This document shows positions 15,829-17,423 of a stretch of 17,423 nt of DNA, piece after piece. The stretch comes from Paracoccus sp. (in: a-proteobacteria) (GTDB lineage Bacteria; Pseudomonadota; Alphaproteobacteria; Rhodobacterales; Rhodobacteraceae). The notes beneath the pieces were generated by a model, which worked only from the letters and a program-made list of their open reading frames with translations, ran no database searches and was not told the origin of the DNA. The position numbers and the translations under genes were made by a program. The stretch covers positions 1-17,423 of the forward strand of contig JAGPGI010000009.1 of the NCBI GenBank assembly GCA_018056045.1. Reading direction: 5' to 3'. The first letter of the stretch is position 1; each line of letters begins with the position of its first letter.

Positions 15829-15856
15829 TTGACGCAGGCGGGTTTTTCCGCTAGTC
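15829..15856 (+). promoter_or_regulatory. Candidate promoter of the DEAD-box helicase
   Basis: TTGACG (15829-15834) and CTAGTC (15851-15856) are spaced by 16 nt. The -10 match is poor. An 8-bp inverted repeat (15835-15842 with 15858-15865) spans the spacer and start region, so it could be an operator. The leader would be about 140 nt. Confidence 0.3.
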
Positions 15857-15965
15857 CCCCGCCTGTCTGCAATCCGGCAGGCAACACAAGGGGCGTGCGG
15901 AAATTGCGTCCCGAACCGCCGCAGATTTCCGGTTTCCGGCAAGCTGGCGATGGACGCAAGGAACG

Positions 15966-15984
15966 GCGCGGGTCAATCCCGCGC
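15966..15984 (+). promoter_or_regulatory. Perfect GC-rich hairpin just before the helicase ribosome site
   Basis: GCGCGGG (15966-15972) pairs fully with CCCGCGC (15978-15984) around a TCAAT loop, ending 19 nt before the ATG. There is no following T-run, so it is unlikely to be a terminator and more likely affects mRNA stability or translation. Confidence 0.45.
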
Positions 15985-16003
15985 ATTGATACGAAAGCCC
16001 CCT

Positions 16004-17423
16004 ATGACCAAATTTTCCGATCTGAAGCTTGACCCCAAGGTCCTGAAGGCCGTTTCCGAAGCCGGTTACGAGAATCCGACGCCGATTCAGGCCGGCGCGA
16101 TTCCCCCCGCATTGGAAGGCCGCGACGTCCTTGGCATCGCCCAGACCGGCACCGGCAAGACCGCAAGCTTCACGCTTCCCATGATCACGCTGCTGGGCCG
16201 TGGCCGGGCGCGGGCGCGGATGCCGCGTTCGCTGGTGCTGTGCCCGACGCGCGAACTGGCGGCGCAGGTCGCGGAAAACTTCGACACCTATGCCAAGCAT
16301 ACGCGCCTGACCAAGGCGCTGCTGATCGGCGGCGTCAGCTTTGGCGAACAGGACAAGCTGATCGACCGTGGCGTCGACGTGCTGATCGCCACCCCGGGCC
16401 GGCTGCTCGATCATTTCGAACGCGGCAAGCTCTTGCTGACCGGCGTGCAGATCATGGTCGTCGATGAGGCGGACCGGATGCTCGACATGGGCTTCATCCC
16501 CGATATCGAACGTATCTTCCAGCTGACGCCCTTTACCCGCCAGACGCTGTTCTTCAGCGCCACCATGGCCCCTGAGATCGAGCGCATCACCGACACCTTC
16601 CTGCATTCGCCCGAGCGGATCGAGGTCGCGCGTCAGGCCACCACCAGCGAGACGATCACCCAGAAGCTGGTCGAGATCACCCCCACCCGCCGCGACCAGT
16701 CCGCCAAGCAAAAGCGCGAGCTGCTGCGCGCCCTGATCCGCGCCGAGGGCGAGGGGCTGAAAAACGCCATCATCTTCTGCAACCGCAAGACCGATGTGGA
16801 TATCGTCGCCAAATCGCTGAAAGCGCATGGCTTTGACGCGGCCCCCATCCATGGCGATCTGGACCAGCGCCACCGCATGGCGACGCTGGACGAATTCCGC
16901 GATGGCAAGCTGCGCCTGCTGGTCGCCTCGGACGTCGCAGCGCGCGGGCTGGACATTCCGGCCGTGAGCCATGTGATCAATTTCGACCTGCCCAGCCATG
17001 CCGAGGATTATGTCCACCGCATCGGCCGCACCGGCCGCGCCGGGCGCGAGGGCACGGCGATCTCGATCGGGACGCCGGCGGATGAGAAATACCTGACCGC
17101 CATCGAATCGCTGGTCAAGCAGACCCTGCCCCGGGTCGAACTGCCCGAGGGCTTCACGCTCTCCGCCGCCGCGCAAGAGGCGCCGCGCGCGCCGCGCGAA
17201 AACGGCCGCCATGGCGGGCGGGATCGCGACCGGGACCGGGGTGCGCGGGGCGAGCGTGACCGCAACCGCCGTGGCCGCCGCGACGACAGCGAACAGCGCC
17301 CCGCGACCGATGAGCCTCAGGCCGAGGCCCGCGCCGAAACCCCGGATCGGCGCAATGAGCAGCCCGAGCGTCGCCGTGACCGCGAGGATTCCCGCCCGGA
17401 TCGCCGCGAGGATCGCAACGAGA
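16004..17423 (+). CDS. DEAD-box ATP-dependent RNA helicase, RhlE-like (3' end outside the window)
   Basis: The 473 visible residues hold a complete two-domain helicase core: Q motif PTPIQ (25-29), Walker A AQTGTGKT (46-53), PTRELA (81-86), TPGR (130-133), DEAD (154-157), SAT (185-187), HGD (283-285), VASDVAARGLDI (307-318) and HRIGRTGRAG (338-347). It unwinds short RNA duplexes in the cytosol; RhlE-type enzymes act in ribosome assembly and RNA decay. From about residue 395 the protein turns into an Arg/Asp/Glu-rich disordered tail (repeats such as RDRDRDRG), expected to bind RNA, and the reading frame is still open at the right edge. The ATG at 16004 has only a weak GAAAG ribosome site and a hairpin-rich leader, which suggests post-transcriptional control. 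Confidence 0.93.
   Translation, partial: MTKFSDLKLDPKVLKAVSEAGYENPTPIQAGAIPPALEGRDVLGIAQTGTGKTASFTLPMITLLGRGRARARMPRSLVLCPTRELAAQVAENFDTYAKHTRLTKALLIGGVSFGEQDKLIDRGVDVLIATPGRLLDHFERGKLLLTGVQIMVVDEADRMLDMGFIPDIERIFQLTPFTRQTLFFSATMAPEIERITDTFLHSPERIEVARQATTSETITQKLVEITPTRRDQSAKQKRELLRALIRAEGEGLKNAIIFCNRKTDVDIVAKSLKAHGFDAAPIHGDLDQRHRMATLDEFRDGKLRLLVASDVAARGLDIPAVSHVINFDLPSHAEDYVHRIGRTGRAGREGTAISIGTPADEKYLTAIESLVKQTLPRVELPEGFTLSAAAQEAPRAPRENGRHGGRDRDRDRGARGERDRNRRGRRDDSEQRPATDEPQAEARAETPDRRNEQPERRRDREDSRPDRREDRNE

Larger units (their letters stand above)
15728..16003. other. Divergent gap between the antiporter and the helicase
   Basis: There is no gene in these 276 bases. The half next to the antiporter holds its GAGGGG ribosome site and a small CCGTC-AGA-GACGG hairpin but no clear promoter. 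The half next to the helicase contains a promoter candidate and four inverted repeats: CAGGCGGG/CCCGCCTG (15835-15842 with 15858-15865), GCCTG/CAGGC (15861-15865 with 15878-15882), CGGAAAT/ATTTCCG (15898-15904 with 15925-15931), and GCGCGGG/CCCGCGC (15966-15984). Confidence 0.6.

Noticed and set aside
13805..15832. A 675-codon plus-strand frame opposite the antiporter, rich in His, Gln and Arg
   Set aside because: It mirrors the hydrophobic codons of membrane segments on the other strand; His/Gln/Arg-rich shadows are expected there.
15851..17212. A 453-codon minus-strand frame opposite the helicase
   Set aside because: The plus strand encodes a complete DEAD-box core; the antisense frame is a codon-bias shadow.

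Overview
The window looks like a chromosomal housekeeping region of an alphaproteobacterium of the Rhodobacteraceae, most likely Paracoccus or a close relative. Three things point there: the high G+C content with G/C-ending codons, the gene orders rpmF-plsX-fabH-ihfA-merR and argS-SPOR-nagZ-scpA-scpB, and a two-domain dCTP deaminase of a type I associate with this family. The assignment is inference from recalled gene order and protein sequence; no search was run. No CRISPR array, insertion sequence, prophage or plasmid gene was found.

Bases 1-2730 form a small surface-glycan-like block. A GT14-type glycosyltransferase (minus strand) lies 12 nt upstream of a HIT-domain hydrolase that runs off the left edge. 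A family 2 sulfotransferase is transcribed in the opposite direction from a shared 139-nt gap. Bases 2731-3038 hold no gene but contain a short GC-rich element and two candidate promoters.

Bases 3039-6770 hold rpmF, plsX and fabH (ribosomal protein L32 and the start of phospholipid and fatty acid synthesis), then a convergent small DksA/TraR-type zinc-finger gene (ybiI-like) whose stop codon abuts that of fabH. It is followed by ihfA and a MerR-type regulator 5 nt apart. A tRNA-Pro(GGG) with a good promoter and a strong intrinsic terminator lies at 6857-7018, and a two-domain dCTP deaminase gene follows.

Bases 8164-13769 are one minus-strand block: argS, a SPOR-domain membrane protein, nagZ, scpA and scpB. 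Two junctions (SPOR/nagZ and scpA/scpB) use ATGA overlaps, so translation is probably coupled. A CPA-type sodium or potassium/proton antiporter with a soluble Rossmann-like tail (13802-15727) precedes argS on the same strand. Divergent from it is a DEAD-box RNA helicase (16004 to the right edge) with a leader of up to about 140 nt rich in inverted repeats.

Most of the window is ordinary. The parts worth a second look are the complementary motif loss in the two halves of the dCTP deaminase, the possible ribosome-site-masking hairpin built on a 4-nt repeat before the SPOR gene, the structured helicase leader, the degenerate nucleotide-binding motif in the antiporter tail, and the glycosyltransferase/sulfotransferase pair next to rpmF.
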